A stretch of 56,706 nt of DNA, taken from Pedobacter ginsenosidimutans. Its GTDB lineage: Bacteria > Bacteroidota > Bacteroidia > Sphingobacteriales > Sphingobacteriaceae. How positions within the stretch are numbered: the first letter of the stretch is position 1; every line of letters begins with the position of its first letter. A model generated the notes under the pieces. The model searched no databases, had not been told where the DNA came from, and saw only the letters and a program-made list of their open reading frames with translations. The stretch spans positions 1 through 56,706 of the forward strand of contig NZ_LMZQ01000043.1 of assembly GCF_001442625.1 (NCBI RefSeq), in the 5' to 3' direction. The position numbers were made by a program, and so were the translations under genes. Below are positions 1 to 8,846 of this stretch, in pieces.

Positions 1-744
1 TTGCCTGGTGGCAACAAACACGGCATCGGATCTTTCCACCAGCATTACAGGCGTATTTATGTTCTTCCAGCCCGGAACTGTAACGCCCATAAACTCATCT
101 GCATTTGTTTTAAAGGCAATATTGGTGATGCCATAATAAGGCAGGGTTACTTCCGGCAGGGTATCGTACTTTACAATGGGCTGCCCTCCTGGAATCTGTA
201 TTTCGCCACTTTTCCTTAACCTAACATCCCATTGTAGATCCGTTCCGGTAAATTTAAAAAGAATATCGCCCGTTTTAAAAGATGAGTTGGCAAATGCAAC
301 CGCTTCTGTTTTTTTGACCAGTGTGGCATAGGAAAGCTGATCTCCTGCCCCATTATAGATGAAATCGTATGCATTCAACTTTAATTTTCCGTCGGCATCT
401 TTTGCTACTGTAAAGGTATATACCGATTTTCCGTCGGCATTATAGTCGATACTAAATTTAGAGCTGCCTATCTTTACCTCGTTAATCCGTAAAGAACCCT
501 GCAGGTGTGCATTTGCCTTTACTGTATTTCCCTCTTGAGAAAAATAAACTACCAGTAATTTATTGCCACCGGTTTTATGTTCTGCAACAATATAATAATC
601 TACCAGTTCGCTTGCCGAAATACCCTTATTGCCGTCTGGATTTTCACCATCGGGTGTTGGCATACTATCTTTTTTTTTACAACCTGCCAATACCAGTAAT
701 AACATTACGGGCATCAATTTCAATGTGTTTTTTAAACTTTTCAT
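1..744 (-). CDS. Lipoprotein, unknown function (3' end outside window)
   Basis: I translated the minus strand from an ATG at 742-744. The frame stays open to base 1, giving 248 residues, so the C-terminus lies beyond the window. The N-terminus is a lipoprotein signal: positively charged start, hydrophobic run, lipobox LAGC with the lipidated Cys at residue 22, then Lys-Lys-Lys-Asp. The mature part is rich in beta-prone segments with repeated aromatic residues, and I recognise no family or catalytic motif. Two more lipoprotein genes follow upstream on the same strand (895-1383, 1662-2405), with gaps of about 150 and 280 bases, so they may be a loosely spaced transcription unit. The lipoprotein call is firm; function is unknown. 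Confidence 0.8.
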   Translation of the reverse strand, partial: MKSLKNTLKLMPVMLLLVLAGCKKKDSMPTPDGENPDGNKGISASELVDYYIVAEHKTGGNKLLVVYFSQEGNTVKANAHLQGSLRINEVKIGSSKFSIDYNADGKSVYTFTVAKDADGKLKLNAYDFIYNGAGDQLSYATLVKKTEAVAFANSSFKTGDILFKFTGTDLQWDVRLRKSGEIQIPGGQPIVKYDTLPEVTLPYYGITNIAFKTNADEFMGVTVPGWKNINTPVMLVERSDAVFVATRQ

Positions 745-894
745 GATGTTATTTTTTTATAACCATTAATCAAATGAACAACCTCAATAGATCCTTCTGT
801 TTCGGAAACCAGTGAATGGGCTGTATTGGCTAAATAGTTTTTTTTAACCCTGATATCCAACTTTATCCGGCACGGATATCAGGGCGGTAACAAG

Positions 895-1383
895 TTATTT
901 TTTTGCAAGCGTACCTGTAAAACTCCCTTTTAACGGGCCATTAGCCGTGGTTACGTCAAAAGAAATCGCAAACCCATCACCTTCTTTTTTAATTTTTACA
1001 CTACCTCCCTTAATGGCGTCTCCAAGAATGCTAGCCTCTGTAGTAACCATACCACCATTAAAATTGGTGAGGGGTTTATAACCGCCATTGGTATAAACCG
1101 CACCATTGTATACGAAATCGCCGGTTGGAATATCCGCACCTGCTCTTGGGAAACGGAGCTGAACGGCATCGCTATATGATGGTCCGTTAAAAAATATCCA
1201 TGGCCCGTCTTCTCCAACATCCCTATAATCGGCCCCTGTAATATTTACTGTTTTCCCCTGATAGGTATAACTTCCTGCTTTTGCTCCATCTTCATTATTC
1301 TCTCTGTTTTTTTTACAAGAAGCGAAAACGAATAAAACGATTAGCATGAGCATTTTTGTTGAATTGTTTTTTAAATTTTTCAT
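895..1383 (-). CDS. Small lipoprotein, unknown function
   Basis: This is a 162-residue protein with a lipoprotein signal peptide ending in the lipobox FASC (Cys 23), followed by Lys-Lys-Asn-Arg. The mature region contains Gly/Asn/Tyr-rich strands and probably forms a small beta-rich domain. No enzyme motif is visible. It lies between two other lipoprotein genes on the same strand. The shared layout (similar lipobox, similar basic start) suggests co-transcribed envelope proteins, but their sequences are not obviously related. The shorter frame at 996-1220 on the same strand is a shadow of this gene. Confidence 0.8.
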   Translation of the reverse strand: MKNLKNNSTKMLMLIVLFVFASCKKNRENNEDGAKAGSYTYQGKTVNITGADYRDVGEDGPWIFFNGPSYSDAVQLRFPRAGADIPTGDFVYNGAVYTNGGYKPLTNFNGGMVTTEASILGDAIKGGSVKIKKEGDGFAISFDVTTANGPLKGSFTGTLAKK

Positions 1384-1432
1384 AGTATTATTTTTAAAAA
1401 AAGGTAACTGATGTTAGTACCGGAACTGTGTT

Positions 1433-1642
1433 TTATGACTGGCAGCCTGGCGCTCCCCCTTCACCAACAGGTTCAAAATAATCTGTGCTTAATACCGTAC
1501 CTGTTGGCAACGCATTGATATTATCAATGGCATTAACGGCCTTATTGCTCTGTCATGTTTATTGCAACTGCACACAGGCAGATCATGTAAGCGTAGATAA
1601 AACCAATGTGAGTGATTGTAATGTTTTCATCGTTTTAAGCAT
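1433..1642 (-). pseudogene. Possible decayed small secreted-peptide gene
   Basis: On the minus strand an ATG at 1640-1642 opens a frame reading MLKTMKTLQSLTLVLSTLT, which resembles the start of a signal peptide, then meets TGA. The same frame is broken again by TAA and TGA within about 30 bases. It then continues open for some 38 codons and ends with GEGGAPGCQS and TAA at 1433-1435. A signal-like start and a Gly/Cys-containing tail in one frame separated by three stops suggest a dead short-peptide gene, but the stretch is short enough for this to be chance. It lies in the gap between two lipoprotein genes. Confidence 0.25.
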
Positions 1643-1661
1643 TAATATTTATCATTGGGGA

Positions 1662-2405
1662 TTATTTCAGCCAGGCTACCATTTTGGCATACATCTGATC
1701 GGTCCAGTTGCCCCCACAATGCGTGTTACAACTGTTATCAGTGATGCCTTCGCTCTTGGCTTTGATTACTGAGTTAACAGGAATCTGATCATAAAGGGCC
1801 TTGCCCGAATAATCGCCTTCATTGTTACCTTTACAGGTAATACTAAAAACTGGATTCTTTAACTTGCTTGCCTGGTCAGATCCTGTTGCGCCACAGGCAG
1901 CCAATATCCCTTTACAATACGGTATCGAATTATAATAGGCACTATTGGTAAGCAGCATAAAACTTGCAAAAGAGTAGCCTCCCACAACCGATTTATTTTT
2001 GTCTATATTATATTTACCTGCTATGGCCACAATACATTTATCGAAATCTTCGCCAACCATTTTGGCGCTATTGTTCCAATCGGTAGTGCCAGGTACTTTA
2101 CGGTATTTTACTATTGCGGCAGCATATCCATTGGCGGCGGCTTTTTCGCAGATTTCAGTTTCAGCCGCTCCGGTTAAGCCTCCTTCCGTGGGATTGTTCT
2201 CATCATTGCCACTACCCATTACCAAAATACCTTTAAAGGTTGTAGCATTTTTGTCTGTAAAAATTTTATAGGTAATGCCATTGACTGTTTCTACCACCTC
2301 TTTCAGGTTGCCTTTAACTACTTCGCTTTCTTCAGTGGTTTTATCCTTTTTACAGGAGAAAACAATCAGGAGGAAACAGGCTATCATTAAACTGATTTTT
2401 TTCAT
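1662..2405 (-). CDS. Lipoprotein with alpha/beta-hydrolase fold
   Basis: This 247-residue protein begins with a lipoprotein signal (lipobox VFSC, Cys 18, then Lys-Lys-Asp-Lys). The body reads as an alpha/beta hydrolase. It has an early strand-turn GILVMGSGND, a nucleophile-elbow motif GYSFAS with Ser 145, and a C-terminal His (His 229, in THCGGNW) placed where the catalytic His of this fold usually lies. The order of strands and the spacing fit a dienelactone-hydrolase or esterase-like enzyme acting at the cell envelope. The substrate is not evident. It is the first gene of the minus-strand lipoprotein group and is divergent from the sensor kinase at 2728. Confidence 0.75.
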   Translation of the reverse strand: MKKISLMIACFLLIVFSCKKDKTTEESEVVKGNLKEVVETVNGITYKIFTDKNATTFKGILVMGSGNDENNPTEGGLTGAAETEICEKAAANGYAAAIVKYRKVPGTTDWNNSAKMVGEDFDKCIVAIAGKYNIDKNKSVVGGYSFASFMLLTNSAYYNSIPYCKGILAACGATGSDQASKLKNPVFSITCKGNNEGDYSGKALYDQIPVNSVIKAKSEGITDNSCNTHCGGNWTDQMYAKMVAWLK

Positions 2406-2604
2406 GGTTTTAATTTTTTATAGATATAAGTAGATTATCGTTTTGCCGGTACAATATTAAAAGAACCTACAGTGCTATTTTTCGGGAATGATTGGAGGAC
2501 AACTCTTAATGAGCGGGACATATTTTATGATGAGGGAGCCCAGGTGTCTCACAGATCAAGTTGGTTCAAAAGCTGATGTATATGAAAGGAATGCCCGATA
2601 AAGG

Positions 2605-2673
2605 GCGCTTTTAAACCCGTGTTATGCGAACAGGGCTTTTAAATGAGCGAACAGGTCTTTTCATTTAGCGAAC
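2605..2673 (+). promoter_or_regulatory. Direct-repeat array with 21-bp period upstream of sensor kinases
   Basis: GCGAACAGGGCTTTT begins at 2626, GCGAACAGGTCTTTT at 2647 and GCGAAC at 2668, with exact 21-base spacing. A weaker GCG start lies one more period upstream at 2605. A 21-bp period places the repeats on one face of the helix. LytTR-type response regulators bind short direct repeats with about this spacing (general knowledge), and the next gene is a LytS-type kinase. I therefore infer an operator. The remaining bases of the 320-base gap (2406-2727) show nothing else clear. Confidence 0.5.
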
Positions 2674-2727
2674 GATAAAAGAAATATGTGCCATTATCAG
2701 TTATTTTGAACTGATATAATAACGGTG

Positions 2728-4761
2728 ATGGACAGGTCGGTAAAATTTATTCTTTGTTTCTTTTTTCTTTTTTCCGCAACGGAAAAAGGTCTTGCCCAAG
2801 AAAAAATAAAGGCTAAAATAGAGATCCTTACTAAGAAGCTAGACACTCCAATGGCAGACACCGACAGGGTTGATCTTCTTTTTAAGCTCAATTCGGCCCT
2901 GGCCGCAAACAATCCGGAAAAGGCAATGGAATACGCGAGACAGGGCTTTGAACTAGCCTCTAAAATCGGGTATAAACACGGAATGATGTTATGCATCAAT
3001 GATATTGCCACCATACAATTAGACATCGGCAAAAACGGCGAAGCCATAAAAAATCAAAAAAAAGCGCTGGCTTTAGCACAGGAATTAAAGGACAGGCAGA
3101 TTACTATAGTAAGTTTCATGAATATCGGCGCAGTTTATCAACGGATGAGCAGATACACTGAGGCGGCGACTTATTTTTTTAAGGCTTTAAAAAGGGCAGA
3201 AAAAGAAAACGATAACAGGCTCATTGCCTTATCTGAAACCAATATTGCGACTTTGTTCATTCAACAGCGCAATTTCGAAAAAGCAAGGTACTATGCCCTT
3301 AGGGCAGATAGGCTTTTTAAACAGCTGGACTTTAAAGCGTATGAAGCTAAAAACCTTGAAATGCTGGGCAACAGTTATGCTTTTGATGGAAAGAAAGAAC
3401 AGGCTAAGCCATATTATCAAAAAGCGCTTAAACTTTACCTGGAAACGGGCGACGAACTTGGAAAAGCCGTTATTTATACCCAAATGGTCGATCTTTATAG
3501 CGATGATCCAATTAAACAGATCGATTACCTTAATAAGGCCAAAAATATCTGGGACCGGATTGCGCCCAACAACTTAAACGCCATTGCCAATCTTGGTAAT
3601 TTTGGCTTTGTTTACCTGGAAATACTGAAAGATGCCAGAAAATTGGGACTTGTAGAAAAAAAACTAAACCTCGATCGGGAAAAGATGGTTGCAGATGCGG
3701 AAAACTATTTTGCAAAAAGCATTTCATTGAGTGAACAGGCAGGAATAACCGACCTCGTCTTTCAGCTTACATTGCCTTACTCCCAACTAAGCGAGTATAA
3801 AAAGAACTATAAATTGGCCCTGTACAACTTAAAGAAACACATTAAACTTCAGGATTCGATCTATTCACAGGAGATCAAAAACAAGATTGCATCACTGGAT
3901 AGCGAAAGAGAAATCGCCATTCGCGACAAAGAGCTGCAGTTAAACAAACTTGAATTTAAACAGCTCTGGCTTTATGGTATTTTGGTGGTGGTGGTTTTAA
4001 GTTCGGTTTTATTATTTTTATACAACAGGTACAGGATCAGACAGCTGCAGCTCAAGAGTGCTTTAAAGCAACAACAGACGGAACAACTGAATAGGGAGCT
4101 AAGTTATCAGAATCAGCTTTCGGAGAGCGAACTAAAGGCCATCCGTTCACAAATGAACCCGCATTTTATTTTTAATGTGCTCAACTCCATAGAATCTTAC
4201 ATCATGGATAATAATAAAAGAACAGCATCCAGATTGATCCAGAAATTCGCGGCACTGAGCAGACTGATCCTCGAAAATTCGACCAGGAGCCTGGTTACGG
4301 CCGACCGCGAATGGAAAGCGCTAAAACTGTATACCGAACTTGAGGCCATGCGCTATAACAATTCGTTTAGCTACAGTTTTAAATTGGATGAATCTATCGA
4401 TCTTAAAGCGCTGATGCTTCCGCCCATGTTGATTCAGCCCCTGATTGAAAATGCAATATTACACGGTCTTATTGTCGATAACCAACCAGACGCCCATTTG
4501 GAAGTCAGTATCAAAAAGATTGAAACGGGCATCTGCGTTATGGTTAAAGACAATGGTAAGGGATTCTATCCCCAAAGCAACCCTCAAGATAAGATGGGGA
4601 TCAAGGAAAAATCGATAGGTATACAGTCCATCCGCGAAAGAATAGAAATGATTAACTTGCAGAATCAAAACGGTACTGCCAATTTTTTGATCCATCCGGG
4701 GGAAGCCGGAAAGGGAACCGTTGCAATGCTTTGTCTGCCAAATTATTACCTGGCTGCCTAA
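2728..4761 (+). CDS. TPR-containing LytS-type sensor histidine kinase
   Basis: The ATG at 2728 is chosen over an adjacent GTG at 2725, giving 677 residues. In order: a signal peptide ending near LAQ, about 330 residues of tetratricopeptide-like helical repeats (presumably periplasmic), a charged coiled coil, one membrane segment at about 413-433 (LYGILVVVVLSSVLLFLY), a second coiled coil, and a cytoplasmic LytS-type kinase domain. That domain has the phospho-acceptor motif NPHF (His 479), an N-box around LIENAILHG and a G-box DNGKGF. The family autophosphorylates on His and passes phosphate to a LytTR response regulator. No such regulator is encoded in this window. The next gene follows after 39 bases and carries a very similar kinase domain, so the two are probably co-transcribed paralogues. 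Confidence 0.9.
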   Translation: MDRSVKFILCFFFLFSATEKGLAQEKIKAKIEILTKKLDTPMADTDRVDLLFKLNSALAANNPEKAMEYARQGFELASKIGYKHGMMLCINDIATIQLDIGKNGEAIKNQKKALALAQELKDRQITIVSFMNIGAVYQRMSRYTEAATYFFKALKRAEKENDNRLIALSETNIATLFIQQRNFEKARYYALRADRLFKQLDFKAYEAKNLEMLGNSYAFDGKKEQAKPYYQKALKLYLETGDELGKAVIYTQMVDLYSDDPIKQIDYLNKAKNIWDRIAPNNLNAIANLGNFGFVYLEILKDARKLGLVEKKLNLDREKMVADAENYFAKSISLSEQAGITDLVFQLTLPYSQLSEYKKNYKLALYNLKKHIKLQDSIYSQEIKNKIASLDSEREIAIRDKELQLNKLEFKQLWLYGILVVVVLSSVLLFLYNRYRIRQLQLKSALKQQQTEQLNRELSYQNQLSESELKAIRSQMNPHFIFNVLNSIESYIMDNNKRTASRLIQKFAALSRLILENSTRSLVTADREWKALKLYTELEAMRYNNSFSYSFKLDESIDLKALMLPPMLIQPLIENAILHGLIVDNQPDAHLEVSIKKIETGICVMVKDNGKGFYPQSNPQDKMGIKEKSIGIQSIRERIEMINLQNQNGTANFLIHPGEAGKGTVAMLCLPNYYLAA

Positions 4762-4800
4762 CCCAATTAACGCTTACAATACGCCACTTAATACGATTAA

Positions 4801-7800
4801 ATGAAAATTCTAACTGGCCTATATCTTATTTTAATCTTATGTAGCTTGGGAGTTAGCGGACAGTCTTTTCCCAACCTAAAATTTAACCAGCTCACAGTAA
4901 GGGAAGGATTGAGTACCAATGCCGTAAAATGCACCTATGAAGATAAAAACGGGATTATTTGGATAGCAACCAGCAAAGGATTAAACCGCTATGATGGCAC
5001 AGGGATAAAAGAGTTCAGGCATTTGGTTAGTGACAGCACCTCTATCTGCAGCGATGCGGTGGTTTACATAGCCAGTGATCCGGAACAGCATTTATGGTTA
5101 GGTACGATAAGGGGACTATCGCGGTTTAATCCACGGACCGGAAAAGCCGTTAACTTTTTTCATGACGCCAATAACAAAAACAGTTTGGCCAGCAATTGGA
5201 ACTGCATACCTTTTTTTGATAGCAAGAATAGGTTATGGATTGCGACCAGTGCCGGCGTGCAGTTGTTTGATTATAAAAAAAATATTTTCACGACCTATCT
5301 CCCGCCAACAATAAACGGCGCAAAAGAAGACTACAATTCATTTAACCTGATTAAAGAAGACCGGGAACATCGATTATGGGCGCTGGGAGCCTATGGCCTG
5401 TACCTGATTGATGAAAAAAATCAAAAATTGATCCCTTATCATCAAAAGGACTATAACATTACCTTACTTCAGGCTACAAATGGCACAATCTATCTGGGGC
5501 AGGGAGATGGCGGCCTTAAAAGTTTTGATCCGAAACACCATATGCTTGAACCTGTGGTTTCGACCTTTTTCAACAAACCCAATACCAAGGTAAACGATAT
5601 AATTGAGTGGACGGATAACCACCAGAACAACTGGCTCTGTATTGCAGCCAGTGGAGGTTTTGTACTAAAGGATTTAAAAAACAACAGGCTAAAAGAGTAC
5701 GTGTCCGATATTTTAAATCCCGCTTCCCTAAACGCATTTAACATCTATCATATTGCAAAAGACAGGCAAAACCGGTTGTGGCTATCAACAGATAACGGAA
5801 TCAGTATTATCGACCCCAACCTTCAGAATTTTGAAAACATCCCTTTGTACCAGCAGCTAAAATTAAACAATCCCAAACTTTTCGGGCTGCCCAATAACAT
5901 GCTCGAAACCAAAGACCGTTTTTATATCACAGGCTACTATGCAAAAGGTATTTATGTATTTGATAAAAACTGGCATTTTTTGTCGCATATTTTGCAAATA
6001 CCCGAAAATGCCAAAAGTGCGCTCAGCAAGTCAATAAACAGTATTTACCAGGACAATAAAAAGAATTTTTGGTTCAGCACAGATTCAGGTCTGGTTAAAA
6101 AAACGGGATCTCGGTACAAGCTCTATTTCCCACCGGTAGACCTGAGCAATAAAGATAACCTTGCCGTATCAAAAATCTATAAAAGGAAAGACGGCCAGTT
6201 TTGGATAAGGGCCAGGCAGAATGGCATTTACCTCTTTAACCCGATGAAGGGAACATTCGTTAAACAGTACAAACCGGATGGTAAGAGCATAGACGGTGCA
6301 GTATATTCTTGCCTAATGGATAAGGAAGGTGATTTTTGGATAGGTGCTACCAAGGGCATCAGCCGTTATGTTCCTTCAAAAGATGCTTTTAGTAAAATTG
6401 CCGTTAAAGGTATAGATGGAAAAGAATGTGAGATCAGTTGGGTAACCGACATTACAGAAGACAGAGAAAAAACGATATGGGCCGTATCGGATGCTGGCCT
6501 GATCAAGATCAACAAAACAAGTGGAACCGGATTGCTGATCGACAACAGATCGGGGCTGCCGGAAAATTACCTCAAAAGAATATTGATAGATACGCTTGGC
6601 AATTTATGGATCCCCTCACAACAGGGCATCATTAAATACGATAGGAAGAAGACATTTACCTTTTTTAACATCAATAACGGACTTCCTTTCCAATACGAAG
6701 GCCATGGTTTTTTTGAGATCGACAGAACAGGCAATTTCCTGTTGAGCTTCAGTGGTTTTGTAACCCGCTTTAATCCTTATCATGTCAAAACAAATACGGC
6801 CATTCCACGGGTTATTTTTATGGATATCAGTGCTGATGGCCGTGAAAAGACGGTGCAGGTAAGCGATAAAGAAAAGCACATCACACTTGAGGCAGGAACC
6901 AAAATCGTTAATATCCACTTTGCCACTACTAATTTTACAGCACCTCAAGAGAACAGGTATTTTTATAAGATAGGCAAAAATGCGCACTGGCAGCAGGTAA
7001 AAAATGGCGATATTGCTCTGGGAAGCATGGCCAACGGTAGGTATGAACTCTATATAAAAGGCTGCAATAACGACGAGGTGTTCAGCTTGGAAGAAAGTCT
7101 TTTTATTACCGTTTTGCCCTATTGGTATGAAACAAATCTGTTTACTGTTTTATGTATTATCGCCATAATGGCGCTTATTCTTTTTTTATGGCGGAGACGC
7201 ATTGCCTATATCCGTAGACAGTTCAGTTTTAAACAGCGCCTGTCAGAGAGCGAGTTAAAGGCTGTCCGTGCACAAATGAACCCGCATTTCATTTTCAATG
7301 TGCTCAATTCAATAGAGTCGTACATTATGGAAAACGACAAAAAAATGGCATCCCGGCTTATTCAAAAATTTGCCGGGCTAAGCCGGTTGATACTCGAAAA
7401 TTCAACAAAAAGCCTGGTTACGGCAGACCGGGAGTGGAAGGCCATAGAACTCTATACCGAATTGGAGGCCATGCGCTATAACCATGCATTCACTTACGAT
7501 TTTGACCTTGATGAGCATATTGAACTCAAAAAACTATTGTTGCCGCCAATGCTTATTCAGCCTTTAATAGAAAATGCAATTTTGCATGGCCTCATTATAG
7601 ACAATCGGCCCGATGCCAAACTTAAAGTAAGTTTGAAGCAGGGCGAGGGGAAGATTTGCATTACGGTAGAAGATAACGGCAAGGGCTATCATCCCGGACA
7701 GCAAAAAAACGTAAAAATGGGGATCAAGGAAAAATCAATGGGCATCGACTCCATTCTGGAGCGGATCGAAATCATCAATCTTCAAAATCAAACGAATCTG

Positions 7801-7890
7801 GCAAATTTCAATATCCGTGCAGGCGACGATGGTAAGGGAACAATTGCAACATTATGCCTGCCGATTCAGTATTTACCTAAGTACAGCTGA
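4801..7890 (+). CDS. Two-component-propeller (Reg_prop/Y_Y_Y) LytS-type sensor kinase
   Basis: This 1029-residue protein has a signal peptide (cleavage near SGQS) and then a long periplasmic part built of repeated blade motifs of the type EDKNGIIWIATSKGLNRYD (the two-component regulator propeller family). A Y_Y_Y-like domain follows just before one membrane segment at about 779-797. The cytoplasmic LytS-type kinase has His 829 in NPHF, an N-box LIENAILHG and a G-box DNGKGY. Propeller sensors of this shape usually sense carbohydrate fragments in Bacteroidetes, but the fused regulator seen in hybrid versions is absent here. From SESELKA to the C-terminus the sequence is nearly the same as in the upstream TPR kinase, so the same partner regulator may serve both. 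The ligand is unknown. Confidence 0.92.
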   Translation: MKILTGLYLILILCSLGVSGQSFPNLKFNQLTVREGLSTNAVKCTYEDKNGIIWIATSKGLNRYDGTGIKEFRHLVSDSTSICSDAVVYIASDPEQHLWLGTIRGLSRFNPRTGKAVNFFHDANNKNSLASNWNCIPFFDSKNRLWIATSAGVQLFDYKKNIFTTYLPPTINGAKEDYNSFNLIKEDREHRLWALGAYGLYLIDEKNQKLIPYHQKDYNITLLQATNGTIYLGQGDGGLKSFDPKHHMLEPVVSTFFNKPNTKVNDIIEWTDNHQNNWLCIAASGGFVLKDLKNNRLKEYVSDILNPASLNAFNIYHIAKDRQNRLWLSTDNGISIIDPNLQNFENIPLYQQLKLNNPKLFGLPNNMLETKDRFYITGYYAKGIYVFDKNWHFLSHILQIPENAKSALSKSINSIYQDNKKNFWFSTDSGLVKKTGSRYKLYFPPVDLSNKDNLAVSKIYKRKDGQFWIRARQNGIYLFNPMKGTFVKQYKPDGKSIDGAVYSCLMDKEGDFWIGATKGISRYVPSKDAFSKIAVKGIDGKECEISWVTDITEDREKTIWAVSDAGLIKINKTSGTGLLIDNRSGLPENYLKRILIDTLGNLWIPSQQGIIKYDRKKTFTFFNINNGLPFQYEGHGFFEIDRTGNFLLSFSGFVTRFNPYHVKTNTAIPRVIFMDISADGREKTVQVSDKEKHITLEAGTKIVNIHFATTNFTAPQENRYFYKIGKNAHWQQVKNGDIALGSMANGRYELYIKGCNNDEVFSLEESLFITVLPYWYETNLFTVLCIIAIMALILFLWRRRIAYIRRQFSFKQRLSESELKAVRAQMNPHFIFNVLNSIESYIMENDKKMASRLIQKFAGLSRLILENSTKSLVTADREWKAIELYTELEAMRYNHAFTYDFDLDEHIELKKLLLPPMLIQPLIENAILHGLIIDNRPDAKLKVSLKQGEGKICITVEDNGKGYHPGQQKNVKMGIKEKSMGIDSILERIEIINLQNQTNLANFNIRAGDDGKGTIATLCLPIQYLPKYS

Positions 7891-8077
7891 AAGTTGGGTA
7901 TGAATCGCCCATTAAAAATCCCGACGGCTTTCTACTGATAAAGGGAGGCTCAAAGCATAAATATCCCTGCACAACCGGTTATAATGAGCAGCTATTTTTT
8001 GATGGAGACCGATATCGAACACTTTTGATCAACGAAATAGCCGAGCGTATCTTCCTGAAAAACAAAGAATTAGGAGC

Positions 8078-8118
8078 AAAAAAAAGGGGAAAAGTATCTT
8101 TAAAAGACTCTTTTCCCC
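8078..8118 (-). terminator. Terminator of the tRNA-His unit
   Basis: Read on the minus strand, GGGGAAAAG pairs with CTTTTCCCC across a 15-base loop and is followed by eight T residues. It lies 8 bases beyond the tRNA 3' end. Confidence 0.75.
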
Positions 8119-8125
8119 AGCTACG

Positions 8126-8200
8126 GGTGGCTGATGGGGCTCGAACCCACGACCCTCGGCACCACAAACCAATACTCTAACCAACTGAGCTACAGCCACC
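8126..8200 (-). tRNA. tRNA-His (anticodon GTG)
   Basis: The minus strand folds as a complete tRNA. The acceptor stem is GTGGCTG/CAGCCAC, the D-arm begins GCTCAGTTGG, the anticodon loop is TTGTGGT with anticodon GTG, and the T-arm contains GGTTCGAGCC. There is an extra G at -1 (base 8200) opposite discriminator C (base 8126). The G-1:C73 pair is the identity element of tRNA-His and confirms the call. CCA is not encoded. The unit has its own promoter and terminator. Confidence 0.97.
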
Positions 8201-8216
8201 GTATTTTTTAGTGTCA

Positions 8217-8247
8217 CAAAAGTACGACTTTTAATATTTCTTGCAAA
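8217..8247 (-). promoter_or_regulatory. Promoter of tRNA-His
   Basis: On the minus strand TTTG (8244-8247) is followed by exactly 19 bases and then TACTTTTG (8217-8224). This is a full match to the Bacteroidetes sigma-A consensus (TTTG, about 19 nt, TAnnTTTG). Transcription would start about 11 bases upstream of the mature tRNA. Confidence 0.85.
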
Positions 8248-8375
8248 TATTTTTTTCAAAGTTTTTACAACTAATTTTTAATTCCTTAACATTCAATTAT
8301 TTGAAATTGAAAAAAAATTTCAGAAGCAGATAAAACAAGCTATTTTGAACCTAAAAACATAACTTTACGGCGTTT

Positions 8376-8840
8376 ATGATCGAAATTTATACAGACGGAG
8401 CAGCTAGCGGAAACCCAGGACCAGGTGGTTGGGGTACAATTTTAAGGGCAGGACAGCATTATAAGGAATTAAGTGGCGGCTTTAGAATGACCACGAATAA
8501 CCGCATGGAGCTATTGGCTGTAATAAAAGGATTAGAAGCATTAAAAAGCTTAAATCAACAGGTAACCGTTTACTCTGATTCGAAATATGTAGTAGATGCT
8601 GTGGAGAAGAAATGGGTTTTCGGCTGGGTAACCAAAAATTTTAAGGATAAAAAAAACAAAGACCTGTGGTTGAGATTCCTGGAACTATATAAACTTCACA
8701 AAGTGAAATTCATCTGGATTAAAGGTCACAACGATCATCCGGAGAATGAGCGTTGCGACCGTTTAGCTGTTTTTGCTTCACAAGACAAACAAAACCTGGC
8801 TATAGATACTTTTTTTGAAGCAGAGAGAAGTAAGATTTAG
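8376..8840 (+). CDS. rnhA: Ribonuclease HI
   Basis: This 154-residue protein has the full RNase HI signature. It begins with the YTDGAASGNPGPGGWG strand-loop. The four carboxylates that bind catalytic metal are in place: Asp 7, Glu 45 (in NNRMEL), Asp 68 (in YSDSKYV) and Asp 128 (in NERCDRLA), with the flexible-loop His at about 118 (KGHNDHPEN). The enzyme cleaves the RNA strand of RNA-DNA hybrids and helps remove Okazaki primers and R-loops. Its length is normal for the bacterial type. It converges on fbp, with only 6 bases between the stop codons. It has a short upstream region with TAACTTTA near 8361 as a possible -7 element. Confidence 0.96.
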   Translation: MIEIYTDGAASGNPGPGGWGTILRAGQHYKELSGGFRMTTNNRMELLAVIKGLEALKSLNQQVTVYSDSKYVVDAVEKKWVFGWVTKNFKDKKNKDLWLRFLELYKLHKVKFIWIKGHNDHPENERCDRLAVFASQDKQNLAIDTFFEAERSKI

Positions 8841-8846
8841 CCAATA

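Noticed and set aside
1485..1772. 95-codon plus-strand frame
   Set aside because: It overlaps the end of the hydrolase gene antisense, and no coding signal is seen.
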